Source: Tillus elongatus (Eukaryota; Arthropoda; Insecta; Coleoptera; Cleridae). Taken from it: DNA of 64,000 nt. The DNA is taken from positions 16,130,225 through 16,194,224 of the forward strand of contig OZ023264.1 of the NCBI GenBank assembly GCA_964006375.1, written 5' to 3'. Below the pieces are notes generated by a model. That model was given only the letters and a program-made list of their open reading frames with translations. It was not told the DNA's origin and did no database searches. Each line of letters opens with the position of its first letter. Position 1 is the stretch's first letter. Shown piece after piece: positions 22,535-35,420 of this stretch. The position numbers were made by a program, and so were the translations under genes.

Positions 22535-22825
22535 TTTGGCGCGAACTGGAACGAAATGCAGGACTACTTTTCCTCATTTCCATGGGCGTCTGTCTGCTTC
22601 TGTCATCATGACCCCTCTGATATCTCACAAAACGTCACCGAAACTATCCAAGTTGGCATATAATTATTTATTCCACGTACACAGAAAACCTCTTCAGCCA
22701 CTCAAAAGCCTTGGTTTTCTAAATCCTGTGACAAGGCCAGACTTGGAAAGGTCAAAGCTCACAAAAAGCTTCTACACAATCTCAGTCAAGTAAACCGTCA
22801 AGCATTTAACGACGCAAGAAACCGC

Positions 22826-24130
22826 TATGTCCGCCTTCTTTCTGAGGCAAAAAACTCGTTTAATAACCACATCGAAAACAAAGTCCTCTCAAGCTCTAAG
22901 GGCAGCAAACCCTTCTGGACTCTTGCTTAATCTATTGGGAATTATTTCTGCAAGAGCACGTTCCCACCTCTTGTCTCAGGGGATGAAATTGTTTCTACCG
23001 TTCTGGGCAACGCTAAACTTTTTGCCTCGTTGTTCGCCGGCAATTCTACTTTCAACCCACCTCCAAATGTTCAACCACCAATAGTCCCCAATGTCGCGCT
23101 TAAAATGACGGATATCCTTTTCAATACTTAAAAGGTACGAAAGATGCTCTCTTCTCTTAATACTAGGAAAGCCTCTGCCCTTGACGAGATCCCAGAAATT
23201 GTTTTCAAAAAATGTCTGTCTGTTTCAGACATCTTACAATAGAGGCATATTCCCTAGTAACTGGAAACCTGCTCGAGTACAACCCGTCCACAAGGAAGGA
23301 TCCAAAGCGCTTCCTAGCAACTACAGGTCTATTTCTCTCCTTTCAAACGTCTCTAAATTGATGGAAAAGTATATAAACACCGAAATACTAAAATTTATTG
23401 AAAAGCACAGTCTAATCCACGACAGGCAGTATGGATTCCGACCTCCTTTCCTTTGTCACCCATTCTTGGAACAAGTCTGTGGAACTACACGGTGAATCTC
23501 AGATTATCTCTCTAGACATATCCAAAGCATTCGACCGGGTCTGACACGCAGCGCTGCTCAATAAACTTCCGGCCTATGGCCTACCACCAAAACTCTGTAA
23601 TTGGGTAGCAAATTTCCTCTCTAACCGGAGCATTTCTGTTGTCGTGGATGGCCATTCCTCTAAACTGTATCCAGTTAATGCAGGAGTTTCTCAAGGTTAA
23701 GCTTTAGCCCATACTTTGTTTCTTCTCCATATGAATGACCTCCTCTCTATCACATCCAACCCAGTTCACCGTTACGCAGACGACATCAACCTCCACGCAA
23801 ATGTACAATAATCTAAGCCTGTCTCTTTTGCCCAATTAAATGAGGATTCCAGACTCATGGAGGGTTCTGTCTCCGTGGATCTCCAAAAAATATTAGACTG
23901 GGGAAGTAGAAATCTTGTACAATTCAACCCCACCAAATCTCAGTCGTGCTTTCTATCTCATAAGAGATACACCAGCCCTAGACCCATCACAATGAACAAA
24001 CGAGTTATTCAAAGTAATGAGTCCTTTTCACTTGTTTGGCATTTCTTTGGATCTAAATCTCAATTGGCACTAACATGTCACATCAGTTGCAGAAGCGGCT
24101 GCTAATAAATTAGGTTTCCTCTTCCGGGCT
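22826..24130 (+). pseudogene. J2 reverse transcriptase region
   Basis: Decayed reverse transcriptase in several frames: GIFPSNWKPARVQPVHKEGS, NYRSISLLSNVSKLMEKYI, DRQYGFRPP, DISKAFDRV (motif A, followed by a stop), NAGVSQG (motif B, then a stop) and HRYADDINLH (motif C, YADD). Downstream LDWGSRNLVQFNPTKSQ is the thumb-like block typical of the group. Stops and indels occur throughout. Confidence 0.85.
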
Positions 24131-24179
24131 CACAAATACTTTTCACCAGCTAATCACTATACCTTATATACTTCACAAA

Positions 24180-24660
24180 TAAGGCCAAACCTCGAATACT
24201 GTCCCACATCTGGAGTGCCGCTGCCGCTTCTACACTTCTACCATCCTGGACTCCATTCAGAAGAGAGCGATACGTCTCATCGGCTACCATACCCTCACCC
24301 AAAGGCTGCCATCCCTTGCCCACCGACGTGCCGTTGGTGACTTATCTCTATTTTATAGATATCTGCACGGGCACTGCTCAGAGCAGCTTTCTTCTATAGT
24401 TCCTCCTCCTGCTGCCCCCAACAGATCTACCAGGAGAACAGAGCGAATGCACCCTTTTACTGTCCAGGTCACCAGACATAGAACATCTTGTTATGCCCGC
24501 TCTTTTCTGTCGAGAACTTCCAAGTTGTGCAATTCCTTGCCGACACATGTTTTTCCTTCTCCTCCGAACCACCAAACCTTCAAGTCCAGAATTAACAAGT
24601 TGCCTCGTTCGTCCTTGTCGACACCCAGGGTACTATAGTATTTAGGCTGTAAGCCCTCGT
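24180..24660 (+). pseudogene. J2 C-terminal tail
   Basis: Same block as J1 and J3: RPNLEY, the AAAAST run, KRAIRLIG, SLAHRRAVGDLSLFYRYLHG, LWNSLPTHVFPSPPN, ending just before the GTTGTTG 3' end. Minor frame breaks. Confidence 0.8.
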
Positions 24661-24674
24661 GGTGTGTTGTTGAA

Positions 24675-25140
<466 letters not shown>

Positions 25141-25141
25141 A

Positions 25142-25235
<94 letters not shown>
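25141..25235. repeat. (TA)n array
   Basis: Left flank of MarII. Confidence 0.95.
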
Positions 25236-25238
<3 letters not shown>

Positions 25239-25345
25239 GTTTTTTTAATAGGGCCGCTCGAATTTGACAGTTTGTAGCGGCCATATTGGAAAAACGATAG
25301 CTGTCAAATTTGGCAGAAATATATATTTATTCCTGGCATTTCACA

Positions 25346-26241
25346 ATGGAACGCTACACGCTTCAACAATGCGTAGAAATTGTTAAAATTTATTATCAAA
25401 ATCAGTGCTCTGTTCCCCTAACGTTCCATGTGTTGCGTCCAATTTATAGCATTCATGGTCGTCCTGCAGAGTCCAAAACCCGTCGTTTCATGAATACATT
25501 TGAGAGAACCGGGTCGGCTTTGGATGAAGCAGTGCCTGTACGTCAAAGAAACGCAAGATCGTTGGAGAATATTGTTGCCGTTCGGGATATTGTGCGAGAA
25601 AACCCCAGACAGCCCATTCGGCGTCGTGCGCAAGAGCTGGATCTTTCTGTGATATCAACTTGGCGGATTTTGCGTCATCCATACAAAATTCAATTGACTC
25701 AAGAGCTACAACCCAACGACCATAAACAGCGCCGTGAATAGGCGGATTAGGCGTTAGAGCATTTTGCGGCTGATCCTGATTTCGGGAAGAAAATAATCTT
25801 TAGTGATGAGGATCATTTTGGCTACGTGGTTTTGTTGATCAACAAGATTGCCGGGTTTGTTTCTTCGAAGATGCGCAAGGAGCCGCGCTCACTGTCAACG
25901 GCGACCGATATCGGACGATGATAATAAATTATTTGTGGCCTAGAATAAATGGTATGGCTCTCACGAACATGTGGTTCCAACAGGACGGCGCCACTTGCCA
26001 TACTGCACAGGAAACATTAAAATTATTGAATGAGAAGTTCGAGGGCTTCGTCATCTCGCGTGATGGTGACATGAACTGGCCATTGATATCGTGTGATCTA
26101 ACACCCATCGATTACTTTATATGGGGCTACGTGAAATCTCGAGTCTATGCTGACAAACCAAAGACAATTGCTGCCGTGAAGGCCAACATAACTGGCGTTC
26201 TTCGTGAGATTGAGCCCAATTTATGCGAAAATGTCGTCTAA
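25346..26241 (+). pseudogene. MarII transposase, internally deleted
   Basis: Start ATG at 25346 (MERYTLQQCVEIVKIYYQNQ), the opening of DUF4817-type mariner transposases. Next come the linker with NPRQPIRRRAQELDLS and KIQLTQELQPNDHKQRRE, a TAG near 25739, KIIFSDEDHFG (first aspartate), then an internal deletion that joins this to a block with ALTVNGDRYRTMI. The C-terminal part has MWFQQDGATCHTAQ (second aspartate) and SCDLTPIDYFIWGYVKSRV (third), with 36 residues between the two aspartates. It ends NLCENVV with a stop, before further decayed tail codons. Confidence 0.87.
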
Positions 26242-26307
26242 AATTTGTCCACCAGGATACACCACCTTTAGCGGAGTCGCGGCGGCCATTTGGCTGAAAT
26301 TATATTC

Positions 26308-26310
<3 letters not shown>

Positions 26311-26395
<85 letters not shown>
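26311..26395. repeat. (TA)n array inside MarII
   Basis: About 85 bp of TA between the transposase 3' end and the right terminal repeat. Confidence 0.95.
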
Positions 26396-26397
<2 letters not shown>

Positions 26398-26504
26398 GTC
26401 ATCAAATCTTCTTTAAAATAAAATAAAAATTGTGGCAACATCACTTAAACAGGTTGTTTTATTCCATTCCAAAGTTCGAGCTCTCTTAATAAAAAACCCT
26501 TTAT

Positions 26505-26620
26505 ATATAAACATACGGAAATTCAAAGGAACCTTGGTTTCGGGTTCTAGGTTTCAAAATTCGCGCTCATTTCAAAAATGCTTTGGCTGATTTGGAAAAT
26601 TTTTTGCAAAGTCTCACCAT
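26505..26620 (-). repeat. Family H left flank, inverted
   Basis: Contains CCTTGGTTTCGGGTTCTAGG and AAATTCGCGCTCATTTC. Confidence 0.68.
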
Positions 26621-27692
26621 CGATACCAGTTTATTAGAGAATGTTTTTTAATAACAATTCGGTAATATTGTTTTCTATTGGGCACAATTGATCACCAATG
26701 CTTTGAAATACCCCAAAATTATAATCTACAATTTTCCAGTTCATCAATAAATATCTTTCACACAACTAAACCGCCAATAAAACTGTCAAAACATCCAAGT
26801 TAACAGTTTAAAATCGATCAATCATCAGTGAGCCAGTAGTGTACGTCCAACCGAACATCACATCTATCCAATAACCCTCCCTAAATATTTGTCATTACCA
26901 TCAACAATGATGATAATGTATAAATTGGTACAAGTTGAAAATAAATAGCACCTATTGTGTCAGCAACGACACAAAGCGACAGATGGCCACCTGCTAATAA
27001 TATAACTAGTATAAATACAGGGCGACTCTAAATAGTCCGGAGTATCAACAAACCATTGAATTACAATGGACATTGAGTGAAATATATGACACCCAAACAA
27101 GATCAATCAATGACGGGTTGAAGGGAGCGAAGGGAGGCACTTTGCACGTTCTATTCGTTACCATTTGGGCATTCATGGCCTAGTATTTGCAGATATCTCG
27201 CATTGGATAACATAATTATCGAATCAGTTAATACGAACGCATACGTTTTCCTTTATTACTGTGTTAATTGTTATTGGCGATTATTGTTGACATTGCATTG
27301 GATAAATTAGCGCATTGCCGTAATGTTGCATATCTTCAGTGCCTGTTAGCTACCTTACGATAATTACTGCCACAAATGCCAGTGGTTCTGAAACAATAGA
27401 AATTGCGGAAAATAGAATTCCATTTTATAATAAAATGATTCTGATTTAAAACCACTGAGTTATATATTCAAGCTTTTGTAATAATAAGGCACATATAATT
27501 GGGCGTTATATCTAAATATATATATATTATATTTTTTTGCTGACAAAAACGCTCACCCAACTAACATTTGCGGGAGTTAAAACTCTTCCAAATGCATCCA
27601 GTTACTCCATAAAACTATCTGAGTTGTCATTACGTTGATGACGTACAAAATCAGAAATATTATTACATATGATGCAACTTTCCTAACAAGTT
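26621..27692. other. Unassigned AT-rich sequence
   Basis: No gene recognised. TACAGGGCGACTCTAAATAG near 27018 looks like a mariner-type terminus (CAGGG + variable), but no matching inverted end was found nearby. Confidence 0.45.
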
Positions 27693-27810
27693 AAGTACAA
27701 TTTTGAGAACCCAATTCATCACAACACAGTTTTTAGACATGACTATCGTTTCGCTAATTTTGTTAGTTAAAAACTGTGTGGTGATGAATTGGGTTCTCCA
27801 AATTGTACTT
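27693..27810. repeat. Long hairpin, 43-bp arms
   Basis: Arms 27693-27735 and 27768-27810 are inverted repeats with two mismatches by eye, loop 32 nt. They contain GAACCCAATTCATCAC on one side and GTGATGAATTGGGTTC on the other. Not part of any element identified here; a small MITE or a precursor-like hairpin are both possible. Confidence 0.85.
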
Positions 27811-27879
27811 GTCAGTGCTCATCACAGGTTCCAATATTCACTCACCTTCCTGACACTTCCACTTCTTTATAGCCTTTAT

Positions 27880-29528
27880 AGCCCTGGTTCTCTAAATCCT
27901 GTGACAAGGCCAGACTTGAAAAGGTCAAACGCTTCTACACAATCCCAGTCAAGAAAACCGTCAAGCATTTAACGGCGCAAGAAATCGCTATGTCAGCATT
28001 CTTTCTGAGGCAAAAAACTCGTTCAATAACTACATCAAAAACAAAGTTCTCTCAAGCTCCAGCGGCAGCAAACCCTTCTGGACTCTTGCTAAATCTATTG
28101 GGAATAATTTCTACAAGAGCACGTTCCCACCTCTTGTTTCGGGGGATGAAATTGTTTCTACTTCCCTGGGCAAGGCTGAACATTTTGCCTCGTAGTTCGC
28201 CGGCAATTCTACTCTCAACCCACCTCCAAATGTTTAACCACCAGCAGTCCCCAATGTCGCGCATAAAATGACGCATATCATTTTCAAAACTAAAAAGGTA
28301 CGAAAGATGCTCTCTTCTCTTAATATCAGGAAACCCTCTGGCCTTTACGAGATCCCAGCAATTGTTCTCGAAAAAATGCGCACCAGAACTTGTTCCTGTT
28401 TGGTTCAGACATTTTACAATAGAGGCATATTCCCAAGTAACTGGTAAACTGCTCGAGTACAACCCGTCCCCAAGAAAGGATCCAAAGCGCTTCCTAGCAA
28501 CTACAAGCCTATTTATCTCCTTTCAGTCGTCTCTAAACTGATGCAAAAGTATATAAACACCAACTTACTAAAATTTGTTAAAAAACACAGTCTAATCCAC
28601 GACAGGCAGTATGGATTCCGTCAGCACAGATCAACTGCCAACCTCCTTTCCTTTGTCACCCATTCTTGAAGCAAGTCTATGGAACTACACGTTGAATCCC
28701 AGATTGTCGCTCCAGACATATCCAAAGCATTCGACCAGGTCTGGCACGTAGCGCTGCTTAATAAACTTCCGGCATATGGCCTACTACCAAAACTCTTTAC
28801 CTGGACAGCAAATTTCCTCACCAACCGGAGCATTTCTGTTGTCGTGGGTGGCCATTCCTCTAAACGGTATCCAATTAATGCAGGAGTCCCTCAAGGTTCA
28901 GCTTTAGCCCCTACTTTGTTTCTTCTCTACATCAATGACTTCCTCTCTAGCACGTCCAACCCAGTTCACAGTTACGCGGACGACAGCACCCTCCACTCAA
29001 ATATACAGTATTCTAAGCCTGTCTCTTTAGCGCAATAAGGCCAAACCTCGAATGCTGCTCCCACATCTGGGGTGCCGCTGCCGCTTCTACACTCGCTATC
29101 CTGGACTCCATTCAGCAGAGAGCTATTGGTCCCATCGGAGACCGTACCCTCACCTAAAGGCTGCCATCCTTTGCCCACCGACGTGCCGTGGGTGACCTCT
29201 CTCTCTTTTATAGATATCTTCTGCTCAGAGGAGCTTTCTTCCATAGTTCCTCCACCTGCTGCCCCCGACAGATCTATCAGGGAACAGAGCGAATGCACCC
29301 TTTTACTGTCCAGGTCACCAGACATATAACATCTTGTAATGCCCGCTCGTTTGTCCCGAGGACTTCCAAGTTGTGGAATTCCTTGCCGGCACAGGTTTTT
29401 CCTTCTCCTCCGAACCTCCAAACCTCCAAGTCCAGAATTAACAAGTAGCCTCTTTCCTCCTTGTCGACACCCACGGTACGATAGTATTTAGGCTGTGAGC
29501 CCTCGTGGTGTGTTGTTGAAATAAAAAA
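27880..29528 (+). mobile_element. Jockey-like retrotransposon J3, 5'-truncated with internal deletion
   Basis: Starts at GCCCTGGTTCTCTAAATCC, homologous to J2 22708 and J4 36940. Reverse transcriptase blocks are well preserved: DISKAFDQVWHVALLNKLPA (motif A), NAGVPQGSALAPTLFLLYIN (motif B) and HSYADDSTLHSN (motif C), mostly in the frame 28679-29038. After SKPVSLAQ the sequence jumps to AAGGCCAAACCTCGAATG, skipping about 350 bp present in J2 (23834-24183). The 3' end is GTTGTTGAAATAAAAAAAAA, a true A tail. Stops and frame breaks elsewhere. Confidence 0.87.
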
Positions 29529-29692
29529 AAAACTCAAAAATTAGTTTCTTTTAAATTTCCAAGATATACTTGATTTTTGGAAATTAAAATTATAACTTAC
29601 TTTCTATTCAAGCAGGGCTTATTCATACGAAATAAAGTTTCACCTTAAAAGAGTACAGTCTTTCTCATCTATTCATGCGTTGACCGCAGATA

Positions 29693-30560
<868 letters not shown>

Positions 30561-30891
30561 TATGTACCTATAGCAAAATAGTTTCTGTTTATCCCCGACC
30601 GCATAGTTACCTACATTATAAGGAAATTATATACATAAGTATTTTGAACCTTGATTCTTGATTTAGGTTGTTCTGAAGGCATCAGTTCGCACTTATTTGA
30701 AGAAATTTGTTAGAATATTTACAGTTGGTTCTTGTTATAGATGAATATTCTTCAAGAAACAGCAAAAAACTATTAAATATAATTTATTTAGTCGATCTGT
30801 ATAGTAAATTAATTTAATTTAGATAGTAGCTGCGCGTAGGTTAAATTCCACTGTTCAGTCTAATACATCCTATATCACGTATGTTTGACAT

Positions 30892-30964
30892 GTTTCCGTG
30901 GTGTAGTGGTTATCACATCCGCCTAACACGCGGAAGGTCCCCGGTTCGATCCCGGGCGGAAACA
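30892..30964 (+). tRNA. tRNA-Val (AAC)
   Basis: Full cloverleaf of 73 nt: acceptor GTTTCCG/CGGAAAC with A as discriminator, box A TGGTGTAGTGG, anticodon stem TCCGC/GCGGA with loop CTAACAC (anticodon AAC, 30925-30927), and box B GGTTCGATCCC. CCA is not encoded, as expected in eukaryotes. A T-rich tract beginning 30968 can terminate RNA polymerase III. It reads codon GTT (and GTC by inosine). All stems pair, so it looks functional. Confidence 0.97.
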
Positions 30965-31458
30965 GTTATATTTTTATATTTATTTTGTTACAATGTTTTC
31001 AAGTTATGGAGTCATATATTATAGATACAATTTTGTGCGTTTAATGTTTCATTGAGTGAAATCCGGGTAATAATGACATCCTAAATAAATGTCTATAAGC
31101 TTATAATAATGTGTGTAAGTAGGTAGGTAAGGTAAGGTAGGTATATGTATATTATGTGCACAGCATAATATATACCTAGGTCTCTATGCTGTCGCGTACG
31201 TGTGTGTGTATTTGTGTGGCTGTATGTGTGGATATGGAATGGGTACAGTATTTAAGAAAGATTTAGGTTTTGCAATTCGCTTGTCTTGTCACGTATTTAT
31301 TTAAGTAAGTGTATTTATATATGTAATTGGGTTTATTAGGTTAGATAATGAAGCTTATTAATATTAATATTCAAATATTTTTCTAAATAAAACAACAAAA
31401 TTTACTAAATATCCTACCCACGGTCTCTACAACATCCACAAAAATTTTTTTACACCAA

Positions 31459-31530
31459 GGTTCCATGGTGTAATGGTTAGCACTCTGGACTTTGAATCCA
31501 GCGATCCGAGTTCAAATCTCGGTGGAACCT
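31459..31530 (+). tRNA. tRNA-Gln (TTG)
   Basis: 72-nt cloverleaf: acceptor GGTTCCA/TGGAACC with T discriminator, box A TGGTGTAATGG, anticodon stem CTGGA/TCCAG with loop CTTTGAA (anticodon TTG, 31492-31494), and box B AGTTCAAATCT. Reads CAA. Same strand as tRNA-Val 495 bp upstream. Intact stems, likely functional. The terminator is weaker (ACTATTTTATTT downstream). Confidence 0.97.
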
Positions 31531-31589
31531 AAACTATTTTATTTACTCTTGAAACTTCAATTGATTATTTAGTTCAAATAAAAGCGATT

Positions 31590-32345
<756 letters not shown>

Positions 32346-32395
32346 GAATTTTAAAATTTGAAAACGTTTCTTCTAATGAGCGCGAACTAGGCCCC

Positions 32396-32619
32396 GCAGC
32401 ACATATAAAATTCTGTGTATACCTTCCTTTTGCAAGTGGCTTGAATAAGTTCGTTAGCCAGGAAAATCGGACCAGGTTTTCTCGGAAAAATTCAGGTGTT
32501 CTTTCGGAAAATTTTTATACCTCCGGAATTATAACAAAGCTATAGCATGGAATTTGGTACGCGGGTTTATATCATAAAAACTAAACTATGTAGGTACGAA
32601 AATTCAGATTTTTAAGTTA
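32396..32619 (+). repeat. Family H right-arm fragment
   Basis: TACCTTCCTTTTGCAAGTGG, TAAGTTCGTTAGCCAGGAAA and GGTACGCGGGTTTATATC; no TA core remains. Confidence 0.7.
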
Positions 32620-32805
32620 TGTGTGTGTGTTTTGTTTCTTTAAAGTCACCCTATTTCCGCGACTATGGCCAATCACCGACGCCAGGTAGCAGTTGATGTT
32701 TACCGTACAATATGTACTGAAGAAGTGAAAGGAGAACGCTGGGATCGAACCCGGTACCCTTGGGTTCAGAGGCACTCGTTCCTATCACTGAACCACCGAG
32801 GATCT
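32620..32805 (-). repeat. SINE with tRNA-like head (S1)
   Basis: Minus strand begins with a tRNA-like head: TCGGTGGTTCAGTGATAGG (box A region) and ACCGGGTTCGATCCC (box B). The acceptor ends do not pair, so it is not a tRNA gene. The body carries a 33-bp block (32662-32694) shared with S2, and the 3' end is an (AC)n-type tail. Head, body and simple tail are the standard plan of a tRNA-derived SINE. Confidence 0.72.
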
Positions 32806-32864
32806 GTTGAAAAAAGTTAAACTAAATCAAATACATACCCTATAAGAGGCTTCTCTATTCATTT

Positions 32865-32952
32865 TAAATTCACTAATAGGGAGAGTCTGACTTTTGAATT
32901 TTTTTTTGCAAATGAGCATGAACTAGGACTCCTATAACCCGTATCCGGGTTC

Positions 32953-32955
<3 letters not shown>
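32865..32955 (+). repeat. Family H left flank
   Basis: TTCACTAATAGGGAGAG, TGAGCATGAACTAGGACTCC and CCCGTATCCGGGTTCATG before TA. Confidence 0.7.

Positions 32956-33023
<68 letters not shown>
32956..33023. repeat. (TA)n array
   Basis: Joins an H left flank to the 3' end of the third PLE1 copy. Confidence 0.95.
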
Positions 33024-33024
<1 letters not shown>

Positions 33025-33567
33025 TGTATTTGTTTGCTGTACTTTTTGTGGTTCTGGTTCATCATCAACGCGCTACTGACTGTGATCGTTCCTGTGCAGT
33101 CTATGTCTGAGACTGTACTCGGCGCCTGCGTCTTGAGCCTCTACTGGTCGGTTTACTGCTCTCTGATTACTTGTGTCTTGATCACTGTGGTTTGATAATT
33201 TGTCTATTTGTATGGCTTTTATTAAGTTTTGTTTAAATGTTTGTATTTAGATTTGATTTGGCATTAATTGTTTCTTATTGTTTGTTTGTTGGATGTATTA
33301 TTATTCACAGATTTCAACTTTTTTGTGGTCTTTAATATGTTTTATTAGTTGTAATTGGTTGATATCTGGTTTTTGATGTTTTCGGTTGTGAATGTGTGTA
33401 GCTACGTTTGATTTGTAGCTAAGTATGTGGATTTTATCTAATGCTGTTATATGTTCCTTGAATCTTGTTTATATTGATTTTTTTGTCATTCCTATATATT
33501 TTTTATTGCATGTGTTACATTCTATTTAATATATTCCGTTTAATTCATGTGGGTTGTGTTATTGTTT
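33024..33567 (-). mobile_element. Penelope-like element PLE1, third copy, decayed 3' fragment
   Basis: Minus strand, colinear with 8321-8940. It covers the 3' end, a damaged hammerhead (TTGATGA instead of CTGATGA; GAAAC region lost) and the GIY-YIG frame remnants (NVATHIH and ETRFKEH-equivalent codons decayed). Truncated upstream at 33567, where H sequence starts. Its 3' end again abuts TA. Confidence 0.85.
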
Positions 33568-33912
33568 TCACCGATGATCACACCGATGACTCAAAAAATA
33601 ATAGGTCGATTTTGATAGAATTCGGCATGTACCTTCCTTTTGTAAGTGGCTTGGACAATTTCGTTAGCCAGGAAAATCGGAACAGGTTTTCCGGAAAAAC
33701 TTTGAGTGTTCTTTCGAAAAAAAAATTTATCTCAAAAAATAAAAAAACTATGGTAAGCAAATTAGGTACGTAGGTTTACAATATAAAAAGTAAACCATAT
33801 ACCAAAATTTATGTTTCTATGCTACAAGACAAAAAAGTTATAAAAAATTATTTGGAGCCATATCATTTCTATGAAAATTCACTACCATATCGCACTTGCT
33901 GCGTCCAGACTT
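33568..33912 (+). repeat. Family H right arm, full end
   Basis: Starts CCGATGATCACACCGATGAC and ends CACTACCATATCGCACTTGC. Joined directly to truncated PLE1 copy 3. Confidence 0.78.
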
Positions 33913-34261
33913 TTATTTTATTTTGAATGAATATCACATTTTAACAATATCTATTTCAAAAATGAAATAACAGCAATATTTGCATAAGGTTCGAGAAATT
34001 GGAAAAGCATTATAACCTCTTTGAAGTCTAATGAGCTACTATTTTTGTTTGGAGAAGAAACGTTGGCCTACAACTTTACTTAAGGCAAATGACATTTAAC
34101 ATATTGGTGTCTACGTTATGTGATACGGTGGTGCTACATAATATGTTTTTTGAAGATCTAAATTAAGAATCTTTCCGCATATGTACTAACTAGGACGACA
34201 ATGCTGAAATTAATGTGACAAATTTTTCTTGATGAAATATGTTATAACGTAATTTTTAATG
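33913..34261. other. Unassigned AT-rich sequence
   Basis: Nothing recognised. Confidence 0.5.
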
Positions 34262-34440
34262 TGTACCACTATGACCAATCACCGACGCCAGGGAGCAGTT
34301 TTACCCCAGTATCCTAGAAATGTCGCTAAACCTCGGCCTCTCTGCAAAGAGGGTAGCGACCTTTAACGTGCCCAACATCGCATGGTACACAGGAGCGACG
34401 GTTTTACGCCCCCTCTAAACGGCGAAACTATAAATATTAT
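34262..34440 (-). repeat. SINE-like repeat S2 sharing a core with S1
   Basis: Contains the same 33-bp block as S1 (34268-34300, two mismatches by eye) but a different remainder, including CCTCTCTGCAAAGAGGGTAG (a hairpin) and TTTAACGTGCCCAACATCGC. No tRNA-like promoter is visible in the part present. Confidence 0.55.
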
Positions 34441-34894
34441 ACTCGCTCAAATACAATTTTATAAAGCAAGAAGCAACTGTTTATCTTGTCACAATTAAAT
34501 GTAAAAATTCGCGATTTTAGACAGAGATTATGGTGCAGATGGGTTTGTAAAGGACAAATGTTGCATGTAATGTATTTCGCAAGGTCTCAAATTTCTGTTC
34601 CGATGGTTACCTACTTTTTCTTTAGTTAATCAAAATGTTAGCAGAAAATTTATTTGAAGTAGGCTCTTTGTGTCAGTTTAGATATTTAGCGACGTTGCTT
34701 AACATTTTGGACAATCAACTAGTCCTGGACGGGTGACTGGGTATAATAAATGTAAGTGTCAGATTCAGTGATTTCTAACCGAAGTTTCTGAAACAAATAC
34801 GGCTTCTGGAGGACAAAATATTGCGTGGCATAACATATAACATATGTTTGAAAAGTTGTTGAATTTATTAATTAATTGTCGTTGCGCTTACCTT

Positions 34895-34990
34895 ATAAAA
34901 CCCTTCCATACTAAATACAAATGTATTAACTTCTTCTCTGACTTCACAAGTGCAACCGGTTTCGCCCTTTACGGCATCGTCAGTGAGGAC
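34895..34990 (-). mobile_element. Penelope-like terminal repeat relic with hammerhead-like core
   Basis: Minus strand reads CACTGACGATGCCGTAAAGG then GCGAAACCGGTTGCAC. This matches the CTGANGA / stem II (GCC-GGC) / GAAAC order of Penelope hammerheads. No coding part remains. Flanking sequence is not recognisably Penelope. Confidence 0.5.
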
Positions 34991-35229
34991 AAAATTGAAT
35001 TTATTTATATGCATTCATGACAACTAAAATAAAAATACGTTGCTACGTTACAGTTTTTGTCGTGTATGTGCTTTTTTATCACTAGGGCTTCGAAAAAGTA
35101 AAGTTTGTGCTTTTGATTGCAAAAATGTTGTAGCTCTATAATCAATTATTTACTGTGGGCCTATGTTGTGTATCGATAATATGTCTTGCGAATGTAAATT
35201 TGTCAGCGGTATTATAATAATATGACGAA

Positions 35230-35420
35230 CCTATATTTGCAATTACTAAAAAAATGATGAAACGATCTTTATAAAACTGGACACGCGTGTTTCTTTAGTA
35301 AATAGCTTGGATAACTTGGTGGGAAAATGGGAAGTTCTGGGAAAATTTTAGATTTGCGTTCGGAAAGTTTTTGCATCTGCGCAAATAACAAAACTATTGG
35401 AATCAAACTTAGTACGTGAG
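35230..35420 (+). repeat. Family H right-arm fragment, degraded
   Basis: AAATAGCTTGGATAACTTGG, GGGAAAATTTTAGATTTGCG and AAATAACAAAACTATTGGAA match the H arm loosely. Confidence 0.5.

Larger units (their letters stand above)
25236..26504 (+). mobile_element. MarII, second mariner-like family
   Basis: Ends are AAGGTTTTTTTAATAGGGCC on the left and the inverted TTAATAAAAAACCCTTTA on the right, both against TA-rich DNA; the H left flank in inverted orientation follows at 26505. The single transposase gene is broken. A second TA array lies inside the element downstream of the coding region (26311-26395), an internal expansion or nested insertion. Confidence 0.87.

Noticed and set aside
27018..27060. 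CAGGGCGACTCTAAATAG as a mariner left end
   Set aside because: No inverted partner or transposase remnant was found within several kilobases, so it is only noted.
32740..32805. A third tRNA gene on the minus strand
   Set aside because: Box A and box B resemble a tRNA, but the acceptor arms do not pair and the anticodon stem is poor; a SINE head fits better.
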